A stretch of 64,000 nucleotides of DNA from Marinobacterium_D sp050908845 (lineage in GTDB: Bacteria; Pseudomonadota; Gammaproteobacteria; Pseudomonadales; Balneatricaceae). The position numbers were made by a program, and so were the translations under genes. The stretch is from contig NZ_CP194171.1 in assembly GCF_050908845.1 (NCBI RefSeq), positions 434,001-498,000 on the forward strand. The letters run 5' to 3'. Shown here in pieces: positions 12,219-20,386 of this stretch (the first letter of the stretch is position 1; the number at the start of each line of letters is the position of its first letter). The notes beneath the pieces are model-generated. The model searched no databases. It was given only the letters and a program-made list of their open reading frames with translations, and was not told the origin of the DNA.

Positions 12219-12989
12219 TCAGTCCTTGAGCGCTTCGCTCTGAATCTCGATCAGCTCACCGATACCTTTCGACGCCAGGTTCAACATGGCGTTGAGCTCT
12301 TCCTGGGTGTAAGGCTCGCCTTCTGCGGTACCCTGAACTTCCACAAAACCACCGCTGGCTGTCATGATCACGTTCATATCGGTATGGGCTCTGGAGTCTT
12401 CAGCATAATCCAGGTCCAGTACCGGGTGGCCCTCATAGATGCCCACCGATACAGCGGCTAGCTGATGCTTGATCGGGTCGCCTTTCATGGCACCGTTCTT
12501 GTCCTTTTTCAGCACATTGATGGCGTCCTGCAGTGCCACGAAAGCGCCGGTGATTGACGCGGTGCGGGTACCGCCGTCGGCCTGGAGGACGTCGCAATCG
12601 ATGGTGATGGTGTTTTCGCCCAGCTTCTTAAGGTCCATCGCGGCGCGCAGAGAACGGCCTATCAGGCGCTGGATCTCGACGGTGCGGCCACCCTGCTTGC
12701 CGCGTGCGGCTTCCCGGTCGGAACGGGTATTGGTTGATCGTGGCAACATACCGTACTCGGCGGTAACCCAGCCGGATCCGGAACCGCGGAGAAAGCGCGG
12801 GACTCCTCGATCCACGCTGGCGGTACAGAGCACTTTGGTATCGCCGAATTCGACCAGTACCGAGCCTTCTGCATGCTTGGTGAAGTTACGGGTGATGCGA
12901 ACATCGCGCATCTGATCCGGTTCCCGGCCACTGGGACGCAGTTTTTTCAGACCAAGGTTCTGCAGCTGTTCGGAAAGCGTGGAGGACAT
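12219..12989 (-). CDS. rph: ribonuclease PH
   Basis: It trims tRNA 3' ends by phosphorolysis. Family blocks are RPSGREPDQMR, TKHAEGSVLVEFGDTKVLCTAS, GWVTAEYGMLPRSTNTR and CDVLQADGGTRTASITGA. Most RNase PH proteins start exactly at MRPSGR; here that methionine is a CTG leucine codon and the frame continues upstream to an ATG at 12989, giving a 17-residue extension (MSSTLSEQLQNLGLKKL). AAGGT about 8 bases before that ATG supports it weakly. It is divergent from yicC. Confidence 0.94.
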   Translation of the reverse strand: MSSTLSEQLQNLGLKKLRPSGREPDQMRDVRITRNFTKHAEGSVLVEFGDTKVLCTASVDRGVPRFLRGSGSGWVTAEYGMLPRSTNTRSDREAARGKQGGRTVEIQRLIGRSLRAAMDLKKLGENTITIDCDVLQADGGTRTASITGAFVALQDAINVLKKDKNGAMKGDPIKHQLAAVSVGIYEGHPVLDLDYAEDSRAHTDMNVIMTASGGFVEVQGTAEGEPYTQEELNAMLNLASKGIGELIEIQSEALKD

Positions 12990-13094
12990 GAAAATACCTT
13001 AGTTGGAGTTGTTCCCGGTTGATAGAGGCTTGCTGCCGGGACTGTTAATATGACTCGAAACTTGATCCCTAATTTTAATCGAGATCGGCTGAAT

Positions 13095-13958
13095 ATGACA
13101 CGTAGCATGACCGCGTTCGCGCGACAGGAAGTACATCGTGAATGGGGAACGCTGACCTGGGAGATTCGTTCGGTCAACCATCGTTACCTCGAACCGCACC
13201 TGCGTCTGCCTGAAGCCTTGCGGGACCTGGAAGGTAAGGTTCGCGAAAAGCTTCGCAACGGACTGAGCCGGGGCAAAGTGGAGTGCACGCTGCGCTTTGT
13301 GCCGGAAGCCGGTGCACAGACCCTGAGTGTGGATGAGGAGCGGGCACGGGACCTGATCGCGGCGGCAAGCCAGGTGCGAGGCCTGATGCCCGATTCTGCG
13401 CCACTGGATACATTTCAGGTGCTTGGCTGGCCCGGCGTACTGCGTGAGACCGAGCTGGATATGGCTGAAATCAGGAAGGCGGCGCTGAACCTGTTTGACA
13501 GTGCCCTCAAGGACCTGGCCACGGGGCGTGAGCGGGAGGGGCAGGAGCTGAGTCAGCTGGTCGGCCAGCGTCTCGACAGTATCTCCGAGATTGTCGCGGA
13601 AGTGCGTGTATTAATGCCTCAGATTCTGGAAGCCCAGCGTGAAGCGATCCGCGCCCGGGTAGCGGATCTCGAAGTCGAGGTTGATCCGTCACGGCTGGAG
13701 CAGGAGCTGGTGATGATCGCCCAGCGTGCCGATGTGGACGAAGAGATGGACCGACTCGATACCCATGTTCAGGAGGTGCGCAGGGTTCTGGGTCAGAAAG
13801 GCCCGATAGGGCGCCGACTGGACTTCCTGATGCAGGAGCTGAACCGCGAGGCCAATACCCTGTCTTCCAAATCCATCGTGGCCGGCACAACGCAGAGAGC
13901 GGTGGAGCTCAAGGTGCTGATTGAGCAGATGAGGGAACAGATCCAGAATATCGAGTGA
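13095..13958 (+). CDS. yicC: YicC family endoribonuclease, island insertion target
   Basis: This 287-residue protein (the same length as E. coli YicC) has the family N-terminus MTRSMTAFAR and the DUF1732 C-terminal block DFLMQELNREANTLSSKS. YicC proteins are reported endoribonucleases affecting small-RNA stability. The frame stays open upstream to 13050, but family similarity begins at the ATG at 13095. Its last codons, encoding QIQNIE-stop, are duplicated at 40909-40929, so the gene's 3' end is the attachment site of the island that follows. The copy seen here was presumably completed by the island's own end. Confidence 0.95.
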   Translation: MTRSMTAFARQEVHREWGTLTWEIRSVNHRYLEPHLRLPEALRDLEGKVREKLRNGLSRGKVECTLRFVPEAGAQTLSVDEERARDLIAAASQVRGLMPDSAPLDTFQVLGWPGVLRETELDMAEIRKAALNLFDSALKDLATGREREGQELSQLVGQRLDSISEIVAEVRVLMPQILEAQREAIRARVADLEVEVDPSRLEQELVMIAQRADVDEEMDRLDTHVQEVRRVLGQKGPIGRRLDFLMQELNREANTLSSKSIVAGTTQRAVELKVLIEQMREQIQNIE

Positions 13959-13960
13959 CG
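13937..13960 (+). other. left attachment site (attL) in the yicC 3' end
   Basis: It covers the last six codons and stop of yicC. It matches 40908-40931 except at three positions, two of which are silent (AAT/AAC, GAG/GAA) and one of which changes TGA to TAA. The exact crossover point is not determinable by eye. Confidence 0.85.
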
Positions 13961-14065
13961 TTTTTTACTGTTTTTGCCTGATCAATAAAACGCCTAAGTT
14001 ACCTTTTTATAAGGATTTATTGTTTTCTGCTGTTCACAGATGGTCGTGGTTGTTCTTATACTTGT

Positions 14066-14097
14066 GGTAACCAAAACGGTAACCATAGTGGTAACCA
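14066..14097 (+). repeat. three GGTAACCA repeats, probable integrase arm sites
   Basis: GGTAACCA occurs at 14066, 14078 and 14090, each 12 bases apart, between attL and the integrase start. The same octamer occurs twice with the same spacing near the right end (40815, 40827). The layout fits arm-type binding sites of a tyrosine recombinase. Confidence 0.75.
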
Positions 14098-14133
14098 AAA
14101 TTCATCTTGGGCAACTGCAGGAAAGTTCTCACC

Positions 14134-15351
14134 ATGGGCAAGCTGACCGATAAAGGTATCAAGGCCATCATCAAGTCCGGAGAGCCCGGCCGATATGCGG
14201 ATGGTGATGGGCTTTACCTTTGTGTCAGGGGAAGTGGTAAGCCGTACTGGGCGCTACGCTACACTCTGAACAACAAACGTAAGCTCTATACTGTCGGTCA
14301 CCTGGAGCACGTAACCCTGGCAGACGCCCGAATTGAAGCAGGAGCGGTACGAGCTCAGATCGCGAAAGATGGTTGCGACCCTGTCGTCGAGCGACGCCGT
14401 GCCAAGCAGGCTCCTATCAAGACGGTTGATGACCTCTTCCATGATTGGCATGGAGAGCGGGCTCCTCGACTAAAGTATCCGAAAATCCCGCTGCGGCAGT
14501 ACCAGCGTGAGGTTCAGTCAATGATTGGTGGCCTCACTCTCGAGGTGGTTACTCCACGGGACGTTCGGGCCGTCATCCAGAAAATTGTGGCCAGCAAGCG
14601 GCCAACAATCGCTAATGATGTTTTGGCGATGCTGAAGCAACTCTTCAATCATGGCATCAAACTGGATGTTATGAACGGAAACCCAGCAGCCGCTTTTTCC
14701 GTGAAAGATGCAGGTGGCATAGAGAAAAGCCGGGACCGAATTCTGGATATCAAAGAGTTGCGTTCTGTCTTCGAGGTCTTCCGGGCAAATAGCGACCAGT
14801 TCACTCGTGAGAACTACCTAGCTTGTGCGTTGCTGTTGGTATTGGGAGTCCGAAAGATGGAACTTCTGGCAGCACAGTGGCAGGAGTTTGATCTAGAAGC
14901 TGGATTGTGGAGGCTGTCGCCCAATAACAAGACAAAAGCTTCGATTACGATTCCACTACCTCGGGCCGCTTGTGCTTGGCTTGAAGAGCTGCGCATACGA
15001 GCCTGCGGCAGTGTCTATGTGTTTCCGCGCAGGCGAGCTAGCAAAAGATATGGGCACGTTGGGCCGGATACACTGAATGCAGCACTGAAGAAGCTTGTTG
15101 ACCAAGGCAAGATGGAAGAGTTTACGGTTCATGATCTTAGGCGCTCGCTGCGCTCATTGCTGTCCAGCATCGGTACGCCCCCACACGTAGCCGAGCGCTG
15201 CCTGAATCACAAGATACCGGGCGTTGAGGGTATTTATGATCGCTATGATTACCTGAATGAGCGGCGAGAGTCGCTTGAGAAGGTGGCATCTATGATCTCT
15301 CCTTTCGTTAATGATTCGAAGAACGTTTTACCTTTTAACCGAGTTGGGTAA
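14134..15351 (+). CDS. int: tyrosine recombinase (P4-type island integrase)
   Basis: It catalyses site-specific integration and excision of the island. The N-terminal DUF4102 arm-binding domain is visible (KGIKAIIKSGEPGRYADGDGLYLCV), then a core-binding domain and the C-terminal catalytic domain with the first arginine in LGVRKMEL, the H-x-x-R in VHDLRRS, the second histidine in LNHK and the tyrosine in IYDRYDY. I start at the ATG at 14134 (405 aa), preceded by AGGAAAG; a TTG at 14107 is in frame. It directly follows attL, as expected for a yicC-targeting integrase. Confidence 0.93.
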   Translation: MGKLTDKGIKAIIKSGEPGRYADGDGLYLCVRGSGKPYWALRYTLNNKRKLYTVGHLEHVTLADARIEAGAVRAQIAKDGCDPVVERRRAKQAPIKTVDDLFHDWHGERAPRLKYPKIPLRQYQREVQSMIGGLTLEVVTPRDVRAVIQKIVASKRPTIANDVLAMLKQLFNHGIKLDVMNGNPAAAFSVKDAGGIEKSRDRILDIKELRSVFEVFRANSDQFTRENYLACALLLVLGVRKMELLAAQWQEFDLEAGLWRLSPNNKTKASITIPLPRAACAWLEELRIRACGSVYVFPRRRASKRYGHVGPDTLNAALKKLVDQGKMEEFTVHDLRRSLRSLLSSIGTPPHVAERCLNHKIPGVEGIYDRYDYLNERRESLEKVASMISPFVNDSKNVLPFNRVG

Positions 15352-15423
15352 TCTCCAGCCGGTTTCTATAAATCCAAATTGACGAGTGGCATTGATACCA
15401 CTCCCTCCAGACGCGACCTAACA

Positions 15424-16287
15424 ATGAAACGTAAAGAAATCTTGCGGGCTTTGAGTTGGTTTGACATCACCAACTATGAACCATTAATGGATCTGCAGTT
15501 ACCTGATTTTCTGGATCAGTTCTACTGGAGGGCAGTGAACTTTACATCAGAAGGTGATTGGGATGACTGGGATGAGTACGAGGCTCAAAAACACTATGAC
15601 TGCATAGTAACAGGTACAACTATTTTGGCTGGTATAGAGTTTGATCCTACGCCTTGGACAGCATGTTGTGGTCTTAAGTTAGGGCAGTATCCCGATGGTA
15701 ATTGCGACCAGCACTTGGCTTCTACGGCTGCCTTGAAAACTCTTAATCTTAATGATTTATCGCTTGCATATGAGACGTTAAAAAGCGCTGGTTACTATGA
15801 TGGCGAAAGAGCAGAAAATTCTATCTCAATTGGCGCCCCGAGTGTTTCGACAATCAACGTTGGCTACTTTTCCGATGATGTTTGGTTGTCTGTAAATATT
15901 TTAGAATATACAGATGATGAAATTATCGAAGGTATTCGGCAAACACTTCCTAAATGGAGGAGGCAAAAGGGTATGCCTAATCGGGCTGGAGATATTGCGA
16001 TGCGCTCGAGTATGGTCACAATAAAGAAACTGGTTAACTACCGAGTGATTCCCATCCTGGATATATTGCTCTGGGCACGATATCGCAAAGTTAAAGTTTG
16101 GCCGGCGTTGCTATCTCGGGTTGTTTGGGATGGCGCGGATGGAGTTATCAAGACTGTAGATCACTTAAGAGATACTATCATGCCGTTCGTGTATAACATC
16201 GCGACATGGGAAAGTTGGCAAGATTTACAAGGTTTAGTTCGAAAGGAGCCCTCACTAAGAGATCTGACAATGAAGGATATTATTTAG
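15424..16287 (+). CDS. hypothetical protein, possibly DUF6387-like
   Basis: It has 287 residues if started at the ATG at 15424; a TTG at 15379 is also in frame and no strong ribosome-binding site separates them. The N-terminal pattern LSWFDITNYEPLMDLQLPDF recalls the DUF6387 proteins often found beside island integrases, but I am not certain. No catalytic motif, signal peptide or membrane segment is visible. It lies 72 bases after the integrase on the same strand. Confidence 0.65.
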   Translation: MKRKEILRALSWFDITNYEPLMDLQLPDFLDQFYWRAVNFTSEGDWDDWDEYEAQKHYDCIVTGTTILAGIEFDPTPWTACCGLKLGQYPDGNCDQHLASTAALKTLNLNDLSLAYETLKSAGYYDGERAENSISIGAPSVSTINVGYFSDDVWLSVNILEYTDDEIIEGIRQTLPKWRRQKGMPNRAGDIAMRSSMVTIKKLVNYRVIPILDILLWARYRKVKVWPALLSRVVWDGADGVIKTVDHLRDTIMPFVYNIATWESWQDLQGLVRKEPSLRDLTMKDII

Positions 16288-16450
16288 TTGGGGAATTTAG
16301 AATAGGGGGTCTTTTCTTAAAGAGAGGCTCTCCTCTTCTTTCCAGCAGCAATTTTGGGGAAAAAAATAATTTCAAAAATCCACTGATAAAACAAGTAGTA
16401 CGATTCAGAATGCCTCCGACAGCTTGAGTAACCCACAGACGGAGGCTAAA

Positions 16451-16690
16451 TTGAAAACATTCGTAACACCCACCCCCGAACAGCGCCAGGCTACACTCAA
16501 CGCAGCTGGTGTGCATGAAGGACTCTGCCGTGACAAAGAGCGGCACTCCATCACATCTTTAAGTCGTACCCGTACGTGGCAGCTTGAGCGCGAAGGCAAG
16601 CATCCTCGGCGGGTATCGCTTGGCCCTGCCTCTGTTGCTTGGCGCAAATCTGATCTTCTGTGTTGGCTCGAACAGCAGTACACCGATTAA
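16451..16690 (+). CDS. AlpA-like DNA-binding protein, candidate excisionase
   Basis: This is a 79-residue MerR/AlpA-like helix-turn-helix protein: SITSLSRTRTWQLEREGKHPRRVSLGP followed by VAWRKSDLLCWLEQQ matches the AlpA/Phage_AlpA pattern. I start it at the TTG at 16451 because GGAGG lies 5 bases upstream; the frame also opens at a TTG at 16424 without a good ribosome-binding site. In P4-like islands such proteins activate the integrase promoter or act as recombination directionality factor. The part after the match, up to the stop, is complete. Confidence 0.75.
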   Translation: MKTFVTPTPEQRQATLNAAGVHEGLCRDKERHSITSLSRTRTWQLEREGKHPRRVSLGPASVAWRKSDLLCWLEQQYTD

Positions 16691-16848
16691 GTCTGACAGG
16701 GTCTCCAGTCTGCTTTAGCAGTTTGAATCATTCATCTGGTAGAGAGCGAGGTGCTAAAGAGTCCTAGAAGATTAAAGCGATGTGACACACGTTTACCTTT
16801 GGAAAAAGTCTTTCCAAGCAAAGATCATGAATTCAAGAGATTATAGAT

Positions 16849-17085
16849 ATGAAAAAATATGAAGTTGAGTTGGTAAAAAGTGTTAAGTACACAGTAACAA
16901 TTGAAGCTAATAGTAAAGCAGAGGCTAGAGAGTTTGTGGAGCTGAACAAATCGCTCCACATGAAAGATATGAACCGTGAATTTGTCAGTGCTAGGATCAA
17001 GTCAGTCTATCAGGTTCCGGAGATGAGCGAGAATCCACTGACTGATCAATATTTTTATTTCAAAGGTAAGAATTCTCTGCACTGA
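16849..17085 (+). CDS. small hypothetical protein, DpnD/PcfM-like in appearance
   Basis: These 78 residues begin with alternating charged and hydrophobic residues (YEVELVKSVKYTVTIEANSKAEAREFV), a beta-strand plus helix pattern seen in small DpnD/PcfM-type proteins of mobile elements. That similarity is weak and from memory. The gene is AT-rich and ends 15 bases before the next gene, so the pair is probably cotranscribed. Confidence 0.5.
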   Translation: MKKYEVELVKSVKYTVTIEANSKAEAREFVELNKSLHMKDMNREFVSARIKSVYQVPEMSENPLTDQYFYFKGKNSLH

Positions 17086-17100
17086 AAAATGGAATAAACC

Positions 17101-17523
17101 ATGGCATCTACCGTTCACAGCTTGCAGGCTAAGAAAGCTAGGAAAAAATTTCCTAACATAAACTACAAAGGATATCTCCACTTGCCGAATTTGGTGGTGA
17201 GCCACCCAGATTTTATTGCATTAAGTGGTAAGGCCATAAAACTTTTGGTTGACGTCGGATGTCAGTATAACGGAAAAAATAACGGGGATCTGTGTTGCAG
17301 TAGAACGATAATGCGAGAAAGAGGCTGGTCATCCAACAAGGGGCTTGATCTGGCAACACGCGAGTTGGTCGAAAGAGGTTGGCTTGTCCAGACTAGACAG
17401 GGAGGGCTGGGGATGGGGCCATCGTTGTATGCCATTACATGGCAGCCGATCCATGAGTGTAAAGGGAAGCATGACTTGAAGCCGACAACGACGGCTTATA
17501 GAAACCTCGGACCAGATCGTTAA
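17101..17523 (+). CDS. winged-helix DNA-binding protein of island type
   Basis: It has 140 residues. The central part (LSGKAIKLLVDVGCQYNGKNNGDLCCSRTIMRERG, then ATRELVERGWLVQTRQGG) reads as a winged helix-turn-helix, like the replication-control or regulatory proteins of integrated elements. The N-terminus is basic. The ATG follows GGAATAAACC. It could regulate island excision or the BREX operon; no BrxR-type WYL regulator is present elsewhere in the island. Confidence 0.6.
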   Translation: MASTVHSLQAKKARKKFPNINYKGYLHLPNLVVSHPDFIALSGKAIKLLVDVGCQYNGKNNGDLCCSRTIMRERGWSSNKGLDLATRELVERGWLVQTRQGGLGMGPSLYAITWQPIHECKGKHDLKPTTTAYRNLGPDR

Positions 17524-17751
17524 AGGAAGAAAATGCGCGAGCCTAAATAGGGGGCCGAGAACGCCTGCATATGGGGCCGGTAAGTAACAGTGCCGGCCTA
17601 CATACCAGGCTTTTATGTCCCTAATAGTAGGCCATTAAGCATCAATTTCGATATAACGTACGCCCCCATAGTGGGCACCTTTATATATTTACCACACAGT
17701 ACCGAAATCAATGATGTTGATATACGAGTAATTAACTATGGAAGATGGCGT

Positions 17752-18057
17752 ATGGATCGATCCCAAAAGGTCAAATTGTTGCGAGAGTACTATCGGAAGT
17801 CGCGCATTGCGTCTGACCAGTGGCGCTCTCGAGGGTACCGATACCCGCCACCCGGTATGCCGAAGTTTCCAGACGAATGCCGCGGCATGAAGTGTGGAGC
17901 AAAAACACGAAAGGGAACTCCGTGTAGCAATGACGGCACGGCTTATCCTAATGGTCGGTGCAAATTCCATGGCGGGGCTAGTACCGGACCACGTACACCA
18001 GAGGGTCGGAAGCGCTCGTCTCGGAATAGCTCAAAAACGAACCCCATGGAGACCTGA
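17752..18057 (+). CDS. HGGxSTG-type small zinc-binding-like protein
   Basis: This 101-residue basic protein has the pattern CGAKTRKGTPC, GRCKFHGGASTGPRTPEGR, which is the cysteine/histidine signature of the HGGxSTG small proteins common in phages and islands. GGAAG 7 bases before the ATG at 17752 supports this start; the frame extends to a GTG at 17590, but that extra part looks non-coding. The function of the family is unknown to me; the paired Cys and His suggest metal binding. Confidence 0.65.
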   Translation: MDRSQKVKLLREYYRKSRIASDQWRSRGYRYPPPGMPKFPDECRGMKCGAKTRKGTPCSNDGTAYPNGRCKFHGGASTGPRTPEGRKRSSRNSSKTNPMET

Positions 18058-18185
18058 TAAAAGTTCACTTCTATCGATGGTTGGCCGCTTTGGCCGTCTT
18101 CCTGAAAATCCTTCTACACAGTGCATCCACCAAGGAAAAATATTAGCGATGAGCACTGCTTGTCTGAGTAGCTGGAGAGAGATCT

Positions 18186-18509
18186 ATGGCGGAAAGCAGC
18201 AACTTCGAATTTCTTCGTTAGCACGACCCTATCTTTGTGCAGCTGGCGGTAGCAGCGGAACGTTCTTTTGCCAGCGATCCAAATACAATATTGATCAAGT
18301 TGCGTCAGCTTGGTGAGGCTCTCGCACAGGACTTAGCGGCACGCTGCGCAGTTCGACTGGACGAGAAGACTACCCAGGCTAATCTGCTGTTCAGGCTCAG
18401 TCTTGGGATCAAGTTGGCACCGACTATACGCGTTCTATTCCATTCCCTATATGTTGTACCATCGCAGATACGTTTTTTGTGCGCTGCTCGCGCAGAGCTT
18501 CCCACCTGA
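18186..18509 (+). pseudogene. hsdR / DUF4145 N-terminal fragment, nonsense-inactivated
   Basis: Reading from the ATG at 18186 gives MAESSNFEFLR, then an in-frame TAG at 18219, then HDPIFVQLAVAAERSFASDP and KLRQLGEALAQDLAAR. This is the usual N-terminus of DUF4145-containing type I restriction R subunits, where the stop position is normally a glutamate codon (GAG to TAG). Similarity fades after about 18390, and the BREX operon begins at 18519. It is a 5' remnant of a former restriction gene whose body was replaced or deleted. A GTG-started 90-codon frame at 18237 is the leftover. Confidence 0.75.
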
Positions 18510-18518
18510 GGACGAGTT

Positions 18519-19025
18519 ATGAATAAGGACGTGATCAAGCAAATCGCTGATCTGAGAATAGTGGTCGGTTTCTTAGGTGAAAAGAGCCAGCGTGGCTGGT
18601 GGTCCTGCAGCTTTCTAGCCCCACAGGCCAAGAATTTTTTGACACCGATCTTCCCTCGCACCTTGGTCCAGGCTCAGCACCGTGGCGTCACCGCAGCAGC
18701 GACGCTGGTGCATGATGATGTGATCGGCGTGGGAGCGACCTACCACCTTTTCCGCATGCCAGAGTCCATCGAATTAGAGTTGGATCGCCTTTTTCAATCC
18801 GCACAGCCAGATCAGTACACCGCTGTATTAACAGATGAGCAGAGTGCTTTGGAGCGATTGCAAGCGATGGCGGGTGGTGAGCAAACCTCTCAAGAAGGGC
18901 CTGTCATAGTAGGAGATTATGATGCGGATAATCTTCCTGGCTTGATCCAGCAGGTTGCCGGGCAATACCTGTCAGCCTTCCAGCAGGATACCCGCTGTTA
19001 CCCGTTCATGAGAGAGATTGCGTGA
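18519..19025 (+). CDS. BREX-associated leading gene, BrxE-like
   Basis: This 168-residue protein begins MNKDVIKQIADLRIVVGFLGEK and contains WWSCSFLAPQAKNFLTPIFPRT and a VHDDVIGVGATYHLFRMPE block. I believe this resembles BrxE, the small protein described in type 6 BREX, but I cannot run the comparison. It overlaps brxA by 4 bases (GTGA), so it is translationally coupled to the BREX operon and surely part of it. GAGG lies 9 bases before its ATG. No enzyme motif is visible. Its presence in front of a type 1 gene set is unusual. Confidence 0.6.
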   Translation: MNKDVIKQIADLRIVVGFLGEKSQRGWWSCSFLAPQAKNFLTPIFPRTLVQAQHRGVTAAATLVHDDVIGVGATYHLFRMPESIELELDRLFQSAQPDQYTAVLTDEQSALERLQAMAGGEQTSQEGPVIVGDYDADNLPGLIQQVAGQYLSAFQQDTRCYPFMREIA

Positions 19026-19804
19026 GTTCCACTCCCTATTACACCACCCAGCTCCAGGCTGGGTTGGGTTTGATTGAAGAAACGAAGCTGCTGCTGTCGC
19101 TGTATGAGCCTGGCCAGAGTGCTACGTCTCTATATGACAAAGCGCTTGATTCCGGCATGTTTCCCAATGTGTCCGCCCGACGTCTACGCAACATCGTGGT
19201 CGAATGTTTTAACCCACGTTATATAAAAACTGGCTCGGCGTCCTATCTGCAGACGTTGCAGGGACGTGCGGGTTCATCGGTGATGAGCCAGCTGTTTCTG
19301 TACTACACAGCTACAGCAAACCTGATCCTGGCGGACTTCATTCGTAATGTTTACTGGGCGCGCTATGCCGGTGGCGGACAAACAGTGTCTTTAGAGGATT
19401 CTCGTCAGTTTGTTGAGCAGGCTGTTCGAGATGGTAAGACGCAAAAGCTCTGGTCAGACACCACAATCAAACGCATCTCATCCTATCTGGTGGGGTGTTG
19501 TGCCGATTATGGGCTGTTGTCGTCAAGGCGCACCTCTGAACGCAGCATTCAACCCTTGCGGATAGAACAGGCCACCGTTCTCTATCTGGCGTACAAACTG
19601 CACTTCGATGGATTGGGCGACAACGCCGTCATCGGACATACAGCCTGGGCGATGTTTGGGCTGGAGCCTTCAGACGTCAGGGCGGAGTTTAAGCGTCTCT
19701 CTCTCAATAACTGGCTGATCGTACAAGCCGCCGGAGATGTCACTCGCATCAGCTGGCCACTCAAATCAATGGAGGATGTCGTCGATGCCATCGCTGAATG
19801 CTGA
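19022..19804 (+). CDS. brxA: BREX protein BrxA (DUF1819)
   Basis: This 260-residue protein matches the DUF1819/BrxA family: the TSLYDKALDSGMFPNVSARRLRNIV block and the later YCAD-type region with LRIEQATVLYLAYKLHFDG. BrxA proteins are small DNA-binding, NusB-fold-like components needed for BREX phage defence. It starts with GTG inside the stop of the preceding gene and overlaps brxB by 20 bases, showing tight coupling. Confidence 0.88.
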   Translation: MSSTPYYTTQLQAGLGLIEETKLLLSLYEPGQSATSLYDKALDSGMFPNVSARRLRNIVVECFNPRYIKTGSASYLQTLQGRAGSSVMSQLFLYYTATANLILADFIRNVYWARYAGGGQTVSLEDSRQFVEQAVRDGKTQKLWSDTTIKRISSYLVGCCADYGLLSSRRTSERSIQPLRIEQATVLYLAYKLHFDGLGDNAVIGHTAWAMFGLEPSDVRAEFKRLSLNNWLIVQAAGDVTRISWPLKSMEDVVDAIAEC

Positions 19805-20363
19805 CTTCAACGAATTGATGGAAAGGATGAAACGTGGTCGCGAGTTTGGCCATGCCAGCTATGAGCCCATCTATTACCTGGTGTTTTCCCCGCGCTCCAT
19901 CCTGGATGTGAAGCGGCAGATGAAAGCCTGGGAAGCCCGTCTGTCTAATGATGGTTGGGAAGTGCATACCTTTTCTATCGCCACTGCGATTCAAGAGATC
20001 TTTGATGAAGTGCCTGCCATGGTGAAAACCATATGGCAGAAGCAGGATGCTGCCGCACCGTTGAATTGGGATAAGACCAATAAAGCATTGGCAAACCGGC
20101 TAGAGCAGGGCGCCCTGACAGCAAAACTGGCGGAAAAACTAGCCTCACTTGATGGTAATGACAACGCCATCCTGCTGGTTACTGACTTGGAGGCCTTGCA
20201 TCCATATACGCGCATCGGTGTGATCGAAGGTGAGCTGCAGGGCAAGTTCTGCGTGCCGACGGTCTTTTTCTATCCCGGTATTCGCACTGGCAAAACACGA
20301 CTTAAATTTTTGGGCTTCTACCCGGAAGACGGCAACTACCGCTCTGATCACGTAGGCGGCTAA
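19785..20363 (+). CDS. brxB: BREX protein BrxB (DUF1788)
   Basis: This protein has 192 residues from the ATG at 19785, chosen because GGAGG at 19771-19775 is 9 bases upstream; an ATG at 19776 abuts the GGAGG and is less likely. The frame shows the DUF1788 pattern FNELMERMKRGREFGHASYEPIYYLVFSP and ILLVTDLEALHPYTRIGVIEGEL. BrxB is an essential BREX component of unknown biochemical function that associates with PglZ in some studies. Confidence 0.88.
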   Translation: MPSLNADFNELMERMKRGREFGHASYEPIYYLVFSPRSILDVKRQMKAWEARLSNDGWEVHTFSIATAIQEIFDEVPAMVKTIWQKQDAAAPLNWDKTNKALANRLEQGALTAKLAEKLASLDGNDNAILLVTDLEALHPYTRIGVIEGELQGKFCVPTVFFYPGIRTGKTRLKFLGFYPEDGNYRSDHVGG

Positions 20364-20386
20364 GGGACAGGTCACAGGATATAACA

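Noticed and set aside
14066..14097. Short GGTAACCA array as a CRISPR-like repeat
   Set aside because: Repeats of 8 bases with 4-base gaps are far too short for CRISPR, and there are no cas genes in the window.
17590..17751. N-terminal 54-codon extension of the HGGxSTG protein
   Set aside because: A GGAAG site fits the internal ATG at 17752, and the extension has no family-like content.
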